A stretch of DNA of 64,000 nt from Nocardiopsis trehalosi NBRC 14201 (GCF_001552555.1 NZ_BCRK01000003.1:17244-81243), one strand, 5' to 3'; shown: positions 37,802-48,251, numbered from the stretch's first letter. Notes: a model not told the origin generated them from the letters alone. Program-made: numbers and translations.

Positions 37802-39988
37802 CTACGCCTCGGGGCCGCCCCGCAGCGCCCCCTTCAGGAACTCCACCTGCAGCAGCAGCAGGTTCTCGGCCGTCGTCTCCTCCGACGCCATGTGCGTGAT
37901 CCCCGACAGCGGCAGCACCGAGTGCGCCCGCCCCGCCGCCAGCAGCGCCGTCGACAGCCGCTGCGTGTGCGCGAACACCACGTTGTCGTCGGCCAGGCCG
38001 TGGATCAGCAGCAGCGGCCGGTTCGGCTCCGCCCACCCCTCCAGCAGCGACGACCGCCGGTACGCCGCCTCCTGCTCCTCGGGCAGGCCCAGGTAGCGCT
38101 CGGTGTAGTGGGTGTCGTACAGCGTCCAGTCGGTCACCGGCGCCCCCGCCACCGCCGCGTGGAACACGTCGGGCCGGCGCAGCACCGCCAGCGCCGCCAG
38201 GTACCCGCCGAACGACCAGCCGCGGATGGCCACCCGCCCCAGGTCCAGGCAGCCGAACCGCTCGGCGGCGTCGTGCAGCGCCGCCACCTGGTCCTCCAGC
38301 ACCGGGCCCGCCAGGTCCAGGTGGATCTCCTGCTCCCACTCCGGGCCCACGCCCGGCGTGCCGCGCCCGTCGGCGACGACCACCGCGAACCCCTGCTCGG
38401 CGAACCACTGCGAGGTGAGGAACGCCGACCGGGCCGCCAGCACCCGCTGCGCGTGCGGACCCCCGTACGGGTCGAGCAGCACCGGCAGCGGCCCCGACCC
38501 CTCCTCGTACCAGGACGGCAGCACCAGCGCCGACGGCACGCCCCGCTCGCCCGCCGCCCAGAACCGCACGCGCGGAGCGGGCAGGTCCGGCACCTCGGCG
38601 GCGCTGGCGATCTCCGCCACCACGCGCCGGTTGTCCGTCCCCGCGCCCGCCACCACGGCGGTGCGCACCCCGTCGGTCGACAGGTCCCGCCGCTGCACCA
38701 CCAGCGTGCCGGCGCGCAGCCGGCCCGAGTGCACCCCGCCGCCCTCGGGCGCGTCCGGGAACTCTACCTGCGCACCGGTCCCCGCGCGCAGGTCGAACAG
38801 CCAGAGCACCACCTCGCCCGGCCGGCCCGCCGGCGACGCCGAGCACAGCGCCAGCTCGCCGTCGACGTCCACGATCCCGCGCAGGTAGAGGTCCTCGGGG
38901 CCGACCGCCCGGTCGCCCACGTAGAGCCGGCGCGGCCCGCCCCCGGGGCGGCCCAGCCACACCGGCGACCCCGACGCGGTGAAGTCGGGCACGCCCGGGA
39001 CGATCTCCACCCACACGTCGTCGGTCTCGCGCCGGGTGGCGAACACCAGCCCGGTGCCCGGGTCGGCGCTGAACACCGACAGCGTGCGCTGGTCGCGGCT
39101 CTGCGCGCTGAACACCACCGTGGGCGTGCCGTCGGGGCCCGTGGTCCACCCGGCGCGCACCAGGTAGGGCAGCTCCGCGCGGTCCCAGTCGATCCACACC
39201 GGGGCGGGCGGCCCGGCGTCCGCGCCGCCGCCGGCCTCCAGCACGGCCAGCCGGACCTCGGCGTTGGGGGTGCCCGCGGCGGGGTAGGCCACGGTCTGCG
39301 GCTCCGCCTCGGGGTGGGCGGGGTCGGCGATCGTCCACCGCCGCACCGGGGAGTCGTCCACCCGGGCCGCCAGCAGCGAGCCGCCGTCGGGCGCCCACCA
39401 CAGGCCCCGGTACCGGCTCATCTCCTCGGCCGCGACGAACTCCGCCAGCCCCCACACCACGTTCTCGCCGTCGGGCTCGGCCAGCGCCCGGTCGCCCGCG
39501 CCGTCGGTGCCGACGACCCGCACCGCGCCCCCGCTGACGTAGGCCACCGCGTCCCCGCGCGGGCTGATGGCCGGATCGACCACCGGGGCCGCTGCGGGCA
39601 GCTCGCGCGGCGCCGCGTCCGCGTCGGCCAGGTCCACGCAGTACAGCCGGCCCGACAGGGTGAACGCCGCGCGGGTGAAGGCCTCGTCGACCGTGTAGGC
39701 GACCACGCCGCCGCCGGTCTCGCGCAGCCGTTCGCGGCGCGCCCGCTCCTCCGGCGGCAGGTCCTCGTCGTCGGCGCCGATCGCGCGCGGGTCGGCCACC
39801 ACCCGCTCCCGTCCGGTGCCGGTGTCCAGCACCCACAGGCACGTGGCGGTGTCGGTGCCGTCGCGGCCGCGCAGGAACGCCACCCGCCGGCCGTCCGGGG
39901 AGATCTGGAACGCCCGCGGCACCCCGAGCGTGAACCGCCGGGTCCGGGCCTGCTGCCGAGGAAAACTCATGTGCCGATTGTGGCGCAT
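37802..39988 (-). CDS. S9 family dipeptidyl peptidase IV-like serine peptidase
   Basis: 728 residues from ATG 39988, which has GGAAGG six bases upstream; ATG 39970 lacks a ribosome site. No signal peptide is evident. The N-terminal two thirds is the DPP IV-type beta-propeller ([29 protein letters not shown]). The C-terminal alpha/beta hydrolase domain has the nucleophile [12 protein letters not shown], Asp in GLADDNVVF and His in SGITHM. It should cleave X-Pro or similar dipeptides from the N-terminus of peptides. A terminator follows. Confidence 0.93.
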   Translation of the reverse strand: MRHNRHMSFPRQQARTRRFTLGVPRAFQISPDGRRVAFLRGRDGTDTATCLWVLDTGTGRERVVADPRAIGADDEDLPPEERARRERLRETGGGVVAYTVDEAFTRAAFTLSGRLYCVDLADADAAPRELPAAAPVVDPAISPRGDAVAYVSGGAVRVVGTDGAGDRALAEPDGENVVWGLAEFVAAEEMSRYRGLWWAPDGGSLLAARVDDSPVRRWTIADPAHPEAEPQTVAYPAAGTPNAEVRLAVLEAGGGADAGPPAPVWIDWDRAELPYLVRAGWTTGPDGTPTVVFSAQSRDQRTLSVFSADPGTGLVFATRRETDDVWVEIVPGVPDFTASGSPVWLGRPGGGPRRLYVGDRAVGPEDLYLRGIVDVDGELALCSASPAGRPGEVVLWLFDLRAGTGAQVEFPDAPEGGGVHSGRLRAGTLVVQRRDLSTDGVRTAVVAGAGTDNRRVVAEIASAAEVPDLPAPRVRFWAAGERGVPSALVLPSWYEEGSGPLPVLLDPYGGPHAQRVLAARSAFLTSQWFAEQGFAVVVADGRGTPGVGPEWEQEIHLDLAGPVLEDQVAALHDAAERFGCLDLGRVAIRGWSFGGYLAALAVLRRPDVFHAAVAGAPVTDWTLYDTHYTERYLGLPEEQEAAYRRSSLLEGWAEPNRPLLLIHGLADDNVVFAHTQRLSTALLAAGRAHSVLPLSGITHMASEETTAENLLLLQVEFLKGALRGGPEA

Positions 39989-40090
39989 GCCCGCCTTCCG
40001 GCGTGCGGAGCGGCGCACCAGGTCGGCGCGGAGACGCGCCGCACGCCGTGTCCCTGGGTCGGCGCCGCCCCGCCCGGTAGGGTCACGACC

Positions 40091-40951
40091 ATGACCGACC
40101 GCAGACTCCTGCTGGTGCACGCCCACCCCGACGACGAGAGCATCGTCACCGGCGCCACCATGGCCGCCTACGCCGCCGCCGGCGCCGAGGTCACCCTCGT
40201 CACCTGCACGCTGGGCGACGAGGGCGAGGTCATCGGCGACGAGTACGCCCACCTCACCAGCGACCGCGACGACGCCCTCGGCGAGCACCGCGTCGGCGAA
40301 CTCGCCAAGGCGTGCGTGGCGCTGGGCGTGCGCGACCACCGGTTCCTGGGCGGGGCCGGCCGCTACCGCGACTCCGGGATGATGGGTTCGCCCACCAACG
40401 ACCACCCCGGCTGCTTCTGGCGCGCCGACGTGGACGAGGCCGCGCAGCTGCTGGTCGACATCGTCCAGGAGGTGCGGCCCGACGTCATGGTCACCTACGA
40501 CGCCAACGGGGGCTACGGCCACCCCGACCACATCCAGGCGCACCGGGTGGCGCTGCGCGCCTTCGACCTGGCCGCCGACCGCACCCGGCCGGGCAGCCCG
40601 TGGGGGGTCCGCAAGCTGTACGCGGTGGCCCACCCCCGGTCGGTGCTGGAGGCGTCGGTCGAGCGGCTGCGCCGCGACCCCGGCCCCTTCACCGCGCCCG
40701 AGGGCATCGAGGACATCGCCCCCGGCACCCCGGACTCCCTGGTCACCACCCGCGTCGACGGGTCGGCGCACTGGGCGGCCAAGGCCCTGGCCATGCGCCG
40801 GCACGCCACCCAGGTGACCGTCGACGGGGAGCTGTTCGCGCTGTCCAACGGTATCGCCCAGGAGATCAGCGGCGTGGAGTACTTCACCCTGCTGCGCGGC
40901 CCGGCCCCGCGCCGGGGCCCCGACGGCCACGAGACCGACCTGTTCGCCTGA
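40091..40951 (+). CDS. mshB: N-acetyl-GlcN-Ins deacetylase, mycothiol biosynthesis
   Basis: 286 residues. Zinc-binding [16 protein letters not shown] and [13 protein letters not shown] are the two signatures of the LmbE/MshB family; the MshB-like [19 protein letters not shown] and the C-terminal length separate it from generic LmbE proteins. The enzyme removes acetate from GlcNAc-Ins, the second step to mycothiol, the main thiol of actinobacteria. The related amidase Mca is the alternative, but a DUF6113-like gene downstream fits the mshB context in streptomycetes. Divergent from the S9 peptidase. Confidence 0.9.
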   Translation: MTDRRLLLVHAHPDDESIVTGATMAAYAAAGAEVTLVTCTLGDEGEVIGDEYAHLTSDRDDALGEHRVGELAKACVALGVRDHRFLGGAGRYRDSGMMGSPTNDHPGCFWRADVDEAAQLLVDIVQEVRPDVMVTYDANGGYGHPDHIQAHRVALRAFDLAADRTRPGSPWGVRKLYAVAHPRSVLEASVERLRRDPGPFTAPEGIEDIAPGTPDSLVTTRVDGSAHWAAKALAMRRHATQVTVDGELFALSNGIAQEISGVEYFTLLRGPAPRRGPDGHETDLFA

Positions 40952-41028
40952 CCGCGCCCCGCCCGGCCGTCCGAGGCCGGGCGACCTGGTCGGCCGGGGC
41001 CGCCGCGCCCGTCGCGTAGGCTGCCCCC

Positions 41029-41463
41029 GTGTCGGTCTCCACCTCTCCGGGCGCCGGGTCGCCCGCGGCCCCCGCCGCCCCGCGCGGCCCCGCGCGGGCG
41101 GTCGCCGCCGCCGGCTACACCGTGCTCCCGCTGCTGGGCCTGGCCGTCGGCGTGGTCGGCGGCCCCGCCGCCCACTGGCTGTCCTGGCTCTGGCTCACCG
41201 GCACCCCCGGGCGGCTGCTCGCGGGGACCGGCCTCGCGGTCGGCCTCGTGCTGCTGTTCGCCGGGTGCCGCGCGGCCGGCTGGGGCATGGGCTCGCGGCT
41301 CGGCGCCGGGCTGTTCGCGGTCGGCTGGACCGCCGCGGCGCTGGCCCTGGTGGGGTTCACGTCGGGCGGCGACATCCTGCTGACCAACGGGGGGCTCGAC
41401 AGCGCCGTGCTGTTCGGCGGCGTGTTCGCGGTGGCCCTCGCCACCGTGCTCACCCCCCGCTGA
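41029..41463 (+). CDS. DUF6113-like integral membrane protein
   Basis: 144 residues, four helices after an Ala/Pro/Gly-rich N-terminus (YTVLPLLGLAVGVVGGPAAH; LLAGTGLAVGLVLLFAGCRA; GLFAVGWTAAALALVGFTSG; AVLFGGVFAVALATVL). GTG start 77 bp after mshB. Small membrane proteins of this kind are commonly found just after mshB in streptomycetes; no function is known. It ends 7 bp from the convergent M50 gene. Confidence 0.75.
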   Translation: MSVSTSPGAGSPAAPAAPRGPARAVAAAGYTVLPLLGLAVGVVGGPAAHWLSWLWLTGTPGRLLAGTGLAVGLVLLFAGCRAAGWGMGSRLGAGLFAVGWTAAALALVGFTSGGDILLTNGGLDSAVLFGGVFAVALATVLTPR

Positions 41464-41470
41464 CCACCGC

Positions 41471-42457
41471 TCAGGTCACCCAGAACCGGAACAGGATCTC
41501 GCCGAAGCCGATGTCGATCTGCGGCAGCCCGACCGCCGCGAACAGGCCGAGCACCGCGTTGAGGAACGCCAGGTTGACCGGCGCCAGCCACAGCACGCCG
41601 AACACCGCGATCACCCCGAACAGCCCCCACGTGCGGTCGACCCCGGCCACCCGCTCCGGCAGGTAGGGGGCCAGCGCCGCGAACCCGTCGAACCCGGGAA
41701 TCGGCAGCAGGTTGAGCAGCGCCGCGGTCAGGTTGAGGTAGCACAGGTACATCAGGCCGACGATCAGCCAGTTGTCGGTGACCGACCCGGCCGGGACCAG
41801 GACCGCCACCACCGCCGCGAACGCCGCCGCCAGCACCAGGCTCACCGCCGGTCCGGCCAGGGCGACCAGGGTGCGCCGGCCCCGCCCCGGCACCCGGCGC
41901 GGGTCGACGTGGGCCGCCGCCGGGCCGGTGATCCCGATCCCGCCGAGCACCAGGAACGCCACCGGCATCAGCAGTCCGGCGAACAGCCCGCTGTAGCCGA
42001 ACGGATTGAGCCGCAGGTACGCCCCGCCGCGCTGGGTGCGGTCGCCGGACAGGTGGGCCGCCAGGGCGTGCCCGAACTCGTGCAGCGCCAGCGACGCGAT
42101 CCACCCGCCGAGCATGAACACGAACGGCAGGTAGACGGTGGTGGCGTCGCCGGTCCAGTCGACCTCGGCGCGGGTCCAGGAGAACCAGCCGGCCAGCCCC
42201 GTCACGCCGAGCAGCAGCACGAACACCGGGCTGGGCAGCAGGTCGGCGGCGCCTGCGGCGGTCCGCTCGGGGGCGGCCGCCTCGGCGTCCCCGGCGGTGG
42301 CCTCGGAGGCGTCCCCGGTGCTCCCGGCGGCCTCGGTGGCCTCGGCGGCGGGGTCGGGCGCCGCGGCGGTCGCGCCGTCCTCGGCGGCGAGCGCCGTGCG
42401 GGACGGCCGCTCGTCGGAGCGGGCGGGCTCCGGCTCGGTCGGCTCAGGCGTGGACAT
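41471..42457 (-). CDS. Site-2 protease family (M50) membrane metalloprotease
   Basis: 328 residues. The first ~70 residues are Ala/Glu/Thr-rich and disordered. After it, helices carry the zinc motif LALHEFGHALAAHLSG and the second-site LNLLPIPGFDGFAALAPY with the ligand Asp. It lacks a PDZ domain, so it belongs to the simpler SpoIVFB-like M50 group. It would cut proteins within the membrane. No partner (anti-sigma or signal) is adjacent. Confidence 0.9.
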   Translation of the reverse strand: MSTPEPTEPEPARSDERPSRTALAAEDGATAAAPDPAAEATEAAGSTGDASEATAGDAEAAAPERTAAGAADLLPSPVFVLLLGVTGLAGWFSWTRAEVDWTGDATTVYLPFVFMLGGWIASLALHEFGHALAAHLSGDRTQRGGAYLRLNPFGYSGLFAGLLMPVAFLVLGGIGITGPAAAHVDPRRVPGRGRRTLVALAGPAVSLVLAAAFAAVVAVLVPAGSVTDNWLIVGLMYLCYLNLTAALLNLLPIPGFDGFAALAPYLPERVAGVDRTWGLFGVIAVFGVLWLAPVNLAFLNAVLGLFAAVGLPQIDIGFGEILFRFWVT

Positions 42458-42582
42458 ACGGCTCCAGCGGGTCGCGTGGGTGGTGGGCGGCGCGGGCGCG
42501 CGGCGGGCCCGGCCGCGGCCGGGGCGCGCGCCCCGGCGTCGCCTCCCAGGCTAGGCGCCCGCGCCGGTGCCGCCGCACCGGG

Positions 42583-43914
42583 TCAGATGGAGGCGGGCGG
42601 CGTGGTGGCCGACAGGTGCATGGCCGTCAGCGCGAACGACCGGCCCGCCTTGGTGAGGTGGTGGGAGCCGCCGCCCAGCAGGTCGCCGCCGACCACGAAC
42701 CCCAGGGTCTCCAGCAGCCAGGTGATGGTGATGAGCACCGACTGCACCTGCTGGGTGTCGGGCGCCGAACCCCCGCCGTCGCCGCCCCAGCCGGCCTCGG
42801 TCAGGATGATCCGGGCCTCCTCGGCGATGGTGGTGTCCTCGTCGCGCGCGTGGCTGCCGGTGGCCCGGGGCGAACGCGACAGCAGCAGCCCCAGCAGGGT
42901 CTCGGTGGCGGCCTGGGCGAAGCCGTCGGTGTCGAGCGCCCCCTCGGCGACGGCCCGCCACAGCGCCGCGGTGTCGCTGTGCAGCTGGCGGCCCCGCCGG
43001 GTCAGCACCAGCCGCCGCCCCGACCGGCGCACCGCCCGCATCGTCCGCAGCAGCTTGTGCAGCGCGATGAGCTGCATGACGTCGGTCTCGCTGCGCGGCG
43101 GCGACGGCGACGTGGCCCACTCGAACTCCGCGCACAGCTCCCGCACGACCGTGGGGGAGATGTAGCCGATCTGGGTCAGCCCGATGCCCTCGTCCGCGTA
43201 GTCGAGCAGGCGGCGCACCGGCGCCAGCGCCGCCGCCGCGTTGTGCGGGGGCTCGGCCCCGCTGATGAGCCGGCCCAGCAGCGGCCACAGCCGCTGCCGG
43301 TGCGGGTGCGACGGCGACCCCAGCCACCCGCGCACGCGCTCCTCGCGGATGCGGTCGAGCCGGCTGCGCCCCTGGGCGTCGGGTTGGGTGAGGAAGGCGC
43401 GGGCGTGCTGCTCCTGCGCGGTGCGCCAGCCCCGCGACCCCGGGCGGACGTCCTGCAGGGCCACCGCGATCTCCAGCGACGCCGACGCGGCGCGGTACGC
43501 CTCGATCTCGGCGCTGCCCAGCGCGGTGCCCCAGGTCAGCTCGGGCAGATCGGGGGGTTCGACCCCCGAGGCGCGCACCGCCCGCCGGTACGCCTGGAGG
43601 CCGGAGTCGTGGCTGACGGTGTAGGCGGCCAGGACCTCGCGCGTGGTGTCGGACGCGCAGATGGCGGCGTAGCGGTCGAGGTCGAGCAGCGTGAACAGGC
43701 GGCCCAGCGACCGCGCGGCGAACAGCCGCTCACCGGAGTCGCTGGCGAACCGGACCGGCAGCACGTACCAGCAGAACTCCTGGACGTCGTGCTGGGTCAG
43801 GGACTCCAGGCTCTGCCCGGCGGTCAGGGAGGACAGGGCGTGCTCGGCGACCCGGGCCGCCCGGGCGTCGAGCCGGGACAACTGCGCGAGGGCGGACGCG
43901 ACGGTCTCCTGCAT
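42583..43914 (-). CDS. Hypothetical protein, possibly related to the pRiA4b ORF-3-like group
   Basis: 443 residues, soluble, largely helical. I do not recognise it with confidence. The segment LHKLLRTMRAVRRSGRRLVL followed by TRRGRQLHSDTAALWRAVAE looks like a winged helix and resembles the C-terminal region of actinobacterial plasmid pRiA4b ORF-3-like proteins. A similar wing-like segment recurs near the C-terminus (GGDLLGGGSHHLTKAGRSFA). A GGAGG lies about 14 bases before the ATG, further than usual. Codon use looks native. Confidence 0.6.
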   Translation of the reverse strand: MQETVASALAQLSRLDARAARVAEHALSSLTAGQSLESLTQHDVQEFCWYVLPVRFASDSGERLFAARSLGRLFTLLDLDRYAAICASDTTREVLAAYTVSHDSGLQAYRRAVRASGVEPPDLPELTWGTALGSAEIEAYRAASASLEIAVALQDVRPGSRGWRTAQEQHARAFLTQPDAQGRSRLDRIREERVRGWLGSPSHPHRQRLWPLLGRLISGAEPPHNAAAALAPVRRLLDYADEGIGLTQIGYISPTVVRELCAEFEWATSPSPPRSETDVMQLIALHKLLRTMRAVRRSGRRLVLTRRGRQLHSDTAALWRAVAEGALDTDGFAQAATETLLGLLLSRSPRATGSHARDEDTTIAEEARIILTEAGWGGDGGGSAPDTQQVQSVLITITWLLETLGFVVGGDLLGGGSHHLTKAGRSFALTAMHLSATTPPASI

Positions 43915-44003
43915 GGCGTGAACCCACCACCTCCCCAGTCAGGGCGGCCGCCACCGCGGCGGCGGCCGGGTCTCCCCGAGCGCGGACGCGCCGGTGTCAG
44001 CCG

Positions 44004-44267
44004 TCAGCCGTCGGCCGTCGGCCGTCCGCCGGCCGACCGGCGGCGCGGCGGCTCCCGGGGCACGATCTTGCTCGCGACGATATCGTCCGCCGTGACCTCC
44101 GTCACGCGTCCGTCGCGGCGCCGCACCAGGATCACGCCCTCCCGCCATGATTCCAGGACTCCGACGATATCCCGGAACCCGCCCTCGGGCAGCCTGACGC
44201 GCAGGGTGGCGCGCCGCCCGACGTCGGCGGACGTCACCTCGGCGGTGAAACGCGAGACGAACCCCAC
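44004..44267 (-). CDS. Small SH3-like protein resembling the N-terminal domain of Rv0428c-type acetyltransferases
   Basis: 87 residues from a GTG at 44267 preceded by GGGGGTC. Sequence features: VGRRATLRVRLPEGGFRDIV, GVLESWREGVILVRRRDGRV, TADDIVASKIVPREPP. This beta-barrel module normally forms the first ~80 residues of a GNAT acetyltransferase that sits beside fdxA in many actinomycetes. Here the gene stops right after the module (in a tail PRRRSAGGRPTADG) and no GNAT domain follows in any frame. Divergent from fdxA. Confidence 0.65.
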   Translation of the reverse strand: MGFVSRFTAEVTSADVGRRATLRVRLPEGGFRDIVGVLESWREGVILVRRRDGRVTEVTADDIVASKIVPREPPRRRSAGGRPTADG

Positions 44268-44441
44268 TTGATCGACCCCCAATTGCGCGGTAAAGCGCGA
44301 CGAGCGCAATACTGGAAACTGCGAATCGCGTATGAGCGGCCCGGCGGAATCCGCGTGCCGGCCTCCCGGCACCGCCCAGGCTATGTCACAGCGCAGAGAC
44401 ACACACGCGGTCAACGTGGCGAAGACCGAAGAGGAGTGGAC

Positions 44442-44765
44442 GTGACCTACGTCATCGCGCAGCCCTGCGTCGACGTGCTCGACAAGGCGTGCATCGAGGA
44501 GTGCCCCGTCGACTGCATCTACGAGGGCAAGCGCATGCTGTACATCCACCCGGACGAGTGCGTCGACTGCGGCGCCTGCGAGCCGGTCTGCCCCGTGGAG
44601 GCCATCTACTACGAGGACGACCTCCCCGACCAGTGGTCGGGCTACTACAAGGCCAACGTCGAGTTCTTCGACGAACTCGGCTCCCCGGGCGGCGCGTCCA
44701 AGGTCGGCCAGATCGACGCCGACCACCCGCTGATCGTGGCCCTGCCCCCGCAGAGCGAGGGCTAG
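44442..44765 (+). CDS. fdxA: 7Fe ferredoxin
   Basis: 107 residues, GTG start with GAGGAG six bases upstream. CVDVLDKACIEECPVDC carries the Cys set for the 3Fe-4S cluster and part of the second, CVDCGACEPVCPVEA the 4Fe-4S cluster, as in actinobacterial FdxA. The C-terminal extension (YYKANVEFFDELGSPGGASK) is normal. It carries electrons for cytosolic redox enzymes such as P450s. dapC follows 240 bp downstream, as is usual in these bacteria. Confidence 0.96.
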   Translation: MTYVIAQPCVDVLDKACIEECPVDCIYEGKRMLYIHPDECVDCGACEPVCPVEAIYYEDDLPDQWSGYYKANVEFFDELGSPGGASKVGQIDADHPLIVALPPQSEG

Positions 44766-45005
44766 GCCTCCGGCGGCGCGGCACGCCCGCGCCGCCCCCG
44801 GACCGGCCCGCACCCGGGCCCGTCCGCCCCGGCGCCCCGGGGGACCGGCGCACCGCCCCGCCGGGCGGTGCCGCCGCACGGGCGCCGCAGCCCCGGCCGC
44901 ATGCGCCGGGGCGGATTCCGCACGCCGCGGCCGGGCCGCGGGCCGCGACCACGCCGCCCGCGGCCCGGCGCGCGCCGCACTTCACGACATGGGGGAACGC
45001 GAGAC

Positions 45006-46133
45006 ATGGCCGATCGGCGACGCGTGGTGGACCGGCTCCCGACCTTCCCGTGGGACCGGCTGGCGCCGCACAAGGCCACCGCCGCGGCCCACCCCGACGG
45101 CATCGTCGACCTGTCCGTGGGGACCCCGGTCGACCCGGTGCCCGAACGGCTGCGGGAGGCGCTGGCCGCCGCCGCCGACGCGCCGGGCTACCCGACCACC
45201 CACGGCACCGCGGCGCTGCGCGCGTCCGCCGCCGGCTGGCTGGGCCGCCGGCACGAGGTCGCCGTCGACCCGGTCGACGTGCTGCCGGTCGTCGGCACCA
45301 AGGAGCTGGTGGCCTGGTTGCCGACCCTGCTCGGCCTGGGCCCGGGCGACACCGTCGTCCACCCCGAACTGGCCTACCCCACCTACGACATCGGCGCCCG
45401 GCTGGCCGGCGCCACCCCGGTGGCGGCGGACGGTCTGACCGCGCTCGGCCCGGCGCCGGTCGGCCTGGTGTGGATCAACTCGCCGGCCAACCCCACCGGG
45501 CGGGTCCTCGGGGTCGACCACCTGCGCAAGGTCGTGGCGTGGGCGCGCGAGCGGGGGGCCGTCGTGGCATCCGACGAGTGCTACATCGACCTGGGGTGGG
45601 AGGGCCCGCGCCCGGTGTCGGTGCTGCACCCCGACGTGTGCGGCGGCTCCCACGAGGGGCTGCTCGCCGTCCACTCGCTGTCCAAGCGGTCCAACCTGGC
45701 CGGGTACCGCGCCGGGTTCGTCACCGGCGACCCCGCCCTGGTCGCGGAGCTGCTGGCGGTGCGCAAGCACGCCGGGATGATCGTCCCCGCGCCCGTGCAG
45801 GCCGCCATGGCCGCCGCCTACGACGACGACCTGTCGGCGCGCGAGCAGAAGGACCGCTACGCCGCCCGGCGCGACCGGCTGCGCACCGCGTTCGAGCGCG
45901 CCGGGTGGACCATCACCCACTCCGAGGCCGGGCTGTACCTGTGGGCGGCGGCGCCGCAGCCGGGCGCGGGCGACGGCTGGGCCGCGGTGGCCGCGCTGGC
46001 CGAACTCGGCATCCTCGTGGCGCCCGGCGACTTCTACGGCCCGGCCGGCGCCGGCCACGTGCGGGTGGCGCTCACCGCCACCGACGAGCGGGTGGCCGCC
46101 GCCGCCCAGCGCCTGGAGAACGCGGCGGCCTGA
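45006..46133 (+). CDS. dapC: Succinyldiaminopimelate transaminase
   Basis: 375 residues from ATG 45006. PLP class I aminotransferase: N-terminal IVDLSVGTPVDPVP, WINSPANPTGR, SDECYIDLGW, and the PLP lysine in SLSKRSNLAGYRAGF. The position after fdxA and before dapD/dapE fits the actinobacterial DapC that makes N-succinyl-2-amino-6-oxopimelate's amine product. It acts in lysine and meso-diaminopimelate synthesis. Confidence 0.93.
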   Translation: MADRRRVVDRLPTFPWDRLAPHKATAAAHPDGIVDLSVGTPVDPVPERLREALAAAADAPGYPTTHGTAALRASAAGWLGRRHEVAVDPVDVLPVVGTKELVAWLPTLLGLGPGDTVVHPELAYPTYDIGARLAGATPVAADGLTALGPAPVGLVWINSPANPTGRVLGVDHLRKVVAWARERGAVVASDECYIDLGWEGPRPVSVLHPDVCGGSHEGLLAVHSLSKRSNLAGYRAGFVTGDPALVAELLAVRKHAGMIVPAPVQAAMAAAYDDDLSAREQKDRYAARRDRLRTAFERAGWTITHSEAGLYLWAAAPQPGAGDGWAAVAALAELGILVAPGDFYGPAGAGHVRVALTATDERVAAAAQRLENAAA

Positions 46134-46165
46134 CGGCCGCCGCGCCGGGCGCGCCCGGCCCGCCG

Positions 46166-47020
46166 CTACTCCAGCACGACCTCGCCCGCCGGGGCCGCGT
46201 CGGGCACGGTGACCCAGCCGTCGGCGCCGTCGGCCGCGGTCCAGCGCTGGTCGCCGTAGGTCACCGACGCCAGCCCGTACACCTTGGCGTTGGCCACCGC
46301 CCACTGCGCCATGGCCCACCCCACGTCGCCGGTGGCGCGGGTGCCCGCCATCGTGACGGAGTCGGGCTCCACCCCGAACACCCGGGTGATCTCGGCGGCG
46401 GCGCCCTCCACATCGGGCTCGCCCATCTCGTCCAGGATGAGTTCGCACGACACCGCCGGGCCCTCGCCGCCGGTGAACGCGGCCGACATGACCCGCGACA
46501 GCTGCTCGTGCTGGTCGTAGGCGAAGCCGTCGGCGCTGCGCTGCACCGCCTGCGCCGCCTCGTACACGGGGATACCGGTGTAGTCGGGGACCTCGACGAG
46601 CTTGTCGTAGAACGCCCCCGTCGCGTACACCGGGTCCATCAGCTCCTCGGGCGCGCCCCACTCCTGCGACGGGCGCTGCTGGAACAGGCCCACGGAGTCG
46701 CGGTCGCCGTAGTCGATGTTGAAGAACTTGGACTCCTGCCACACCGTGGCGTAGGCGATGACCACGGCCTCCTCGGGCAGGTCGCGGCCGAACGCCACCC
46801 CGCTGATGGTGGCCGCGTTCGCCGCCTGCTCCGGCTCCAGCTTGTCCGTGTCGCCCCCGGCGGTGACCGTGCAGGACTCGGTCGGCTCGGGCGGGGCCAC
46901 CTCCAGCGGCTTGATGGAGCGCATGACGTAGAAGCCGCCGCCGACCAGGGCGCCGCACACCAGCAGGAGCACGGCGAGGATCTTGAAGAAGGCGGAGACT
47001 CTTCGGGGCTTTCTGGGCAC
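46166..47020 (-). CDS. Membrane-anchored lysozyme-like protein
   Basis: 284 residues from GTG 47020 (VPRKPRRVSAFFK). One N-terminal helix (FKILAVLLLVCGALVGGGFYV) anchors an exported domain. The segment VIAYATVWQESKFFNIDYGD, then SVGLFQQRPSQEWG and YDKLVEVPDYTGIPVYEAAQ has the Glu-Ser and LFQQRP features of a transglycosylase fold. Such proteins are often labelled 'heavy metal transporter' in databases, which the sequence does not support. Its own target may be peptidoglycan; catalytic activity is inferred only. Confidence 0.75.
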   Translation of the reverse strand: MPRKPRRVSAFFKILAVLLLVCGALVGGGFYVMRSIKPLEVAPPEPTESCTVTAGGDTDKLEPEQAANAATISGVAFGRDLPEEAVVIAYATVWQESKFFNIDYGDRDSVGLFQQRPSQEWGAPEELMDPVYATGAFYDKLVEVPDYTGIPVYEAAQAVQRSADGFAYDQHEQLSRVMSAAFTGGEGPAVSCELILDEMGEPDVEGAAAEITRVFGVEPDSVTMAGTRATGDVGWAMAQWAVANAKVYGLASVTYGDQRWTAADGADGWVTVPDAAPAGEVVLE

Positions 47021-47308
47021 AGGCAGACCGTAGGGGTAGGGGGACGGCCCCGGCCGGAGCCGGAGGCGCGGCCTCGACCGACAGTGAAGGACACCGGTGG
47101 CGCGGACAGCGGGACGCGCGGTTCGCGCGCCGGGGGGACCGGTGGTCCTCCCCGCATAGTAGAGCGTGCCGGTGAACACGCTCCGCCACCGCGGGGGCGG
47201 CGGGCCCGGCGCCGGCCCCGCCGGCCGCGTGCCCGCCGGTCACCCAGGGTCGCCGCGCCCCGCGCCCCGCGTCCCCGCCCCGGGCGCGGCCCGGTAGGCT
47301 CGATGCCC

Positions 47309-48145
47309 ATGACCACCGCGTTCACCAGCCCGCTGCCCCGTGAGATCGACGTCCTGTGGGAGCGCCGCTCCGAGCTGACCCCCGACGACTCCGCCGCCCG
47401 CGACACCATCGTCGGCGCGGTCGACGACCTCGACGCCGGAAAGGCCCGGGTCGCCTTCGTCGACCCGGACACGGACGAGGTCGTCGTGGACGAGCGCGCC
47501 AAGCGCGCCATCCTGCTCAGCTTCCGCGTCCTGGGCATGGCGGAGTCGCAGGTCGGCGACTTCCACCACCACGACCGCATCCCGCTCAAGACCCGCCTCG
47601 ACGGCGTCCGCGTCGTCCCCGGCGCCATCGCCCGCTGGGGCGCCTACCTGGCGCCCGGCGTGGTGCTGATGCCGTCCTTCACCAACTTCGGCGCCTGGGT
47701 CGGGTCGGGCACCATGGTCGACACCTGGGCGACCGTGGGCTCCTGCGCCCAGGTCGGCGAGAACGTCCACCTGTCCGGCGGCGTCGGCGTCGGCGGCGTG
47801 CTGGAGCCGCCGCAGGCCAGCCCGGTCGTCATCGAGGACGACGCGTTCCTCGGCTCCCGCAGCATGGTGGTCGAGGGCGCCCGGGTGCGCCGCGGCGCCA
47901 AGCTCGGCGCCGGCACCATCCTCACCTCCTCCACCCGCGTGTTCGACGCCGAGACCGGCGACGAACTCAAGCGCGGCGAGGCCCCGGCGTGGTCGGTGTG
48001 CGTCACCGCCAACCGGATCAAGAGCTTCCCCGGCGGCGACTTCGGCATGCCGTGCCTGCTCGTGCTCAAGCGCCTGGAGGAGGGCCAGGAGCACGACAAG
48101 CTGGCCCTCAACGACATGCTGCGCGAGCACGGCGTCAACGCCTGA
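47309..48145 (+). CDS. dapD: 2,3,4,5-tetrahydropyridine-2,6-dicarboxylate N-succinyltransferase
   Basis: 278 residues. The left-handed beta-helix is evident (FTNFGAWVGSGTMVDTWATV, GSCAQVGENVHLSGGVGVGG, VLEPPQASPVVIEDDAFLGS). Residue runs such as MVDTWATVGSCAQ and HLSGGVGVGGVLEP follow the short E. coli-type DapD of about 275 residues. It succinylates tetrahydrodipicolinate. ATG 47303 two codons upstream is an alternative. The next gene is dapE, 106 bp on. Confidence 0.95.
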   Translation: MTTAFTSPLPREIDVLWERRSELTPDDSAARDTIVGAVDDLDAGKARVAFVDPDTDEVVVDERAKRAILLSFRVLGMAESQVGDFHHHDRIPLKTRLDGVRVVPGAIARWGAYLAPGVVLMPSFTNFGAWVGSGTMVDTWATVGSCAQVGENVHLSGGVGVGGVLEPPQASPVVIEDDAFLGSRSMVVEGARVRRGAKLGAGTILTSSTRVFDAETGDELKRGEAPAWSVCVTANRIKSFPGGDFGMPCLLVLKRLEEGQEHDKLALNDMLREHGVNA

Positions 48146-48251
48146 CCCGCCCTCGGCCCCGGCCCCGCCGCCGCGCGGCCGGGGCCGACCGCCCCCCGCC
48201 ACCGCCCGCCGTGCCGCGCCCGCCGCACGGCCCGAGCCCGGAGAGCACCCC

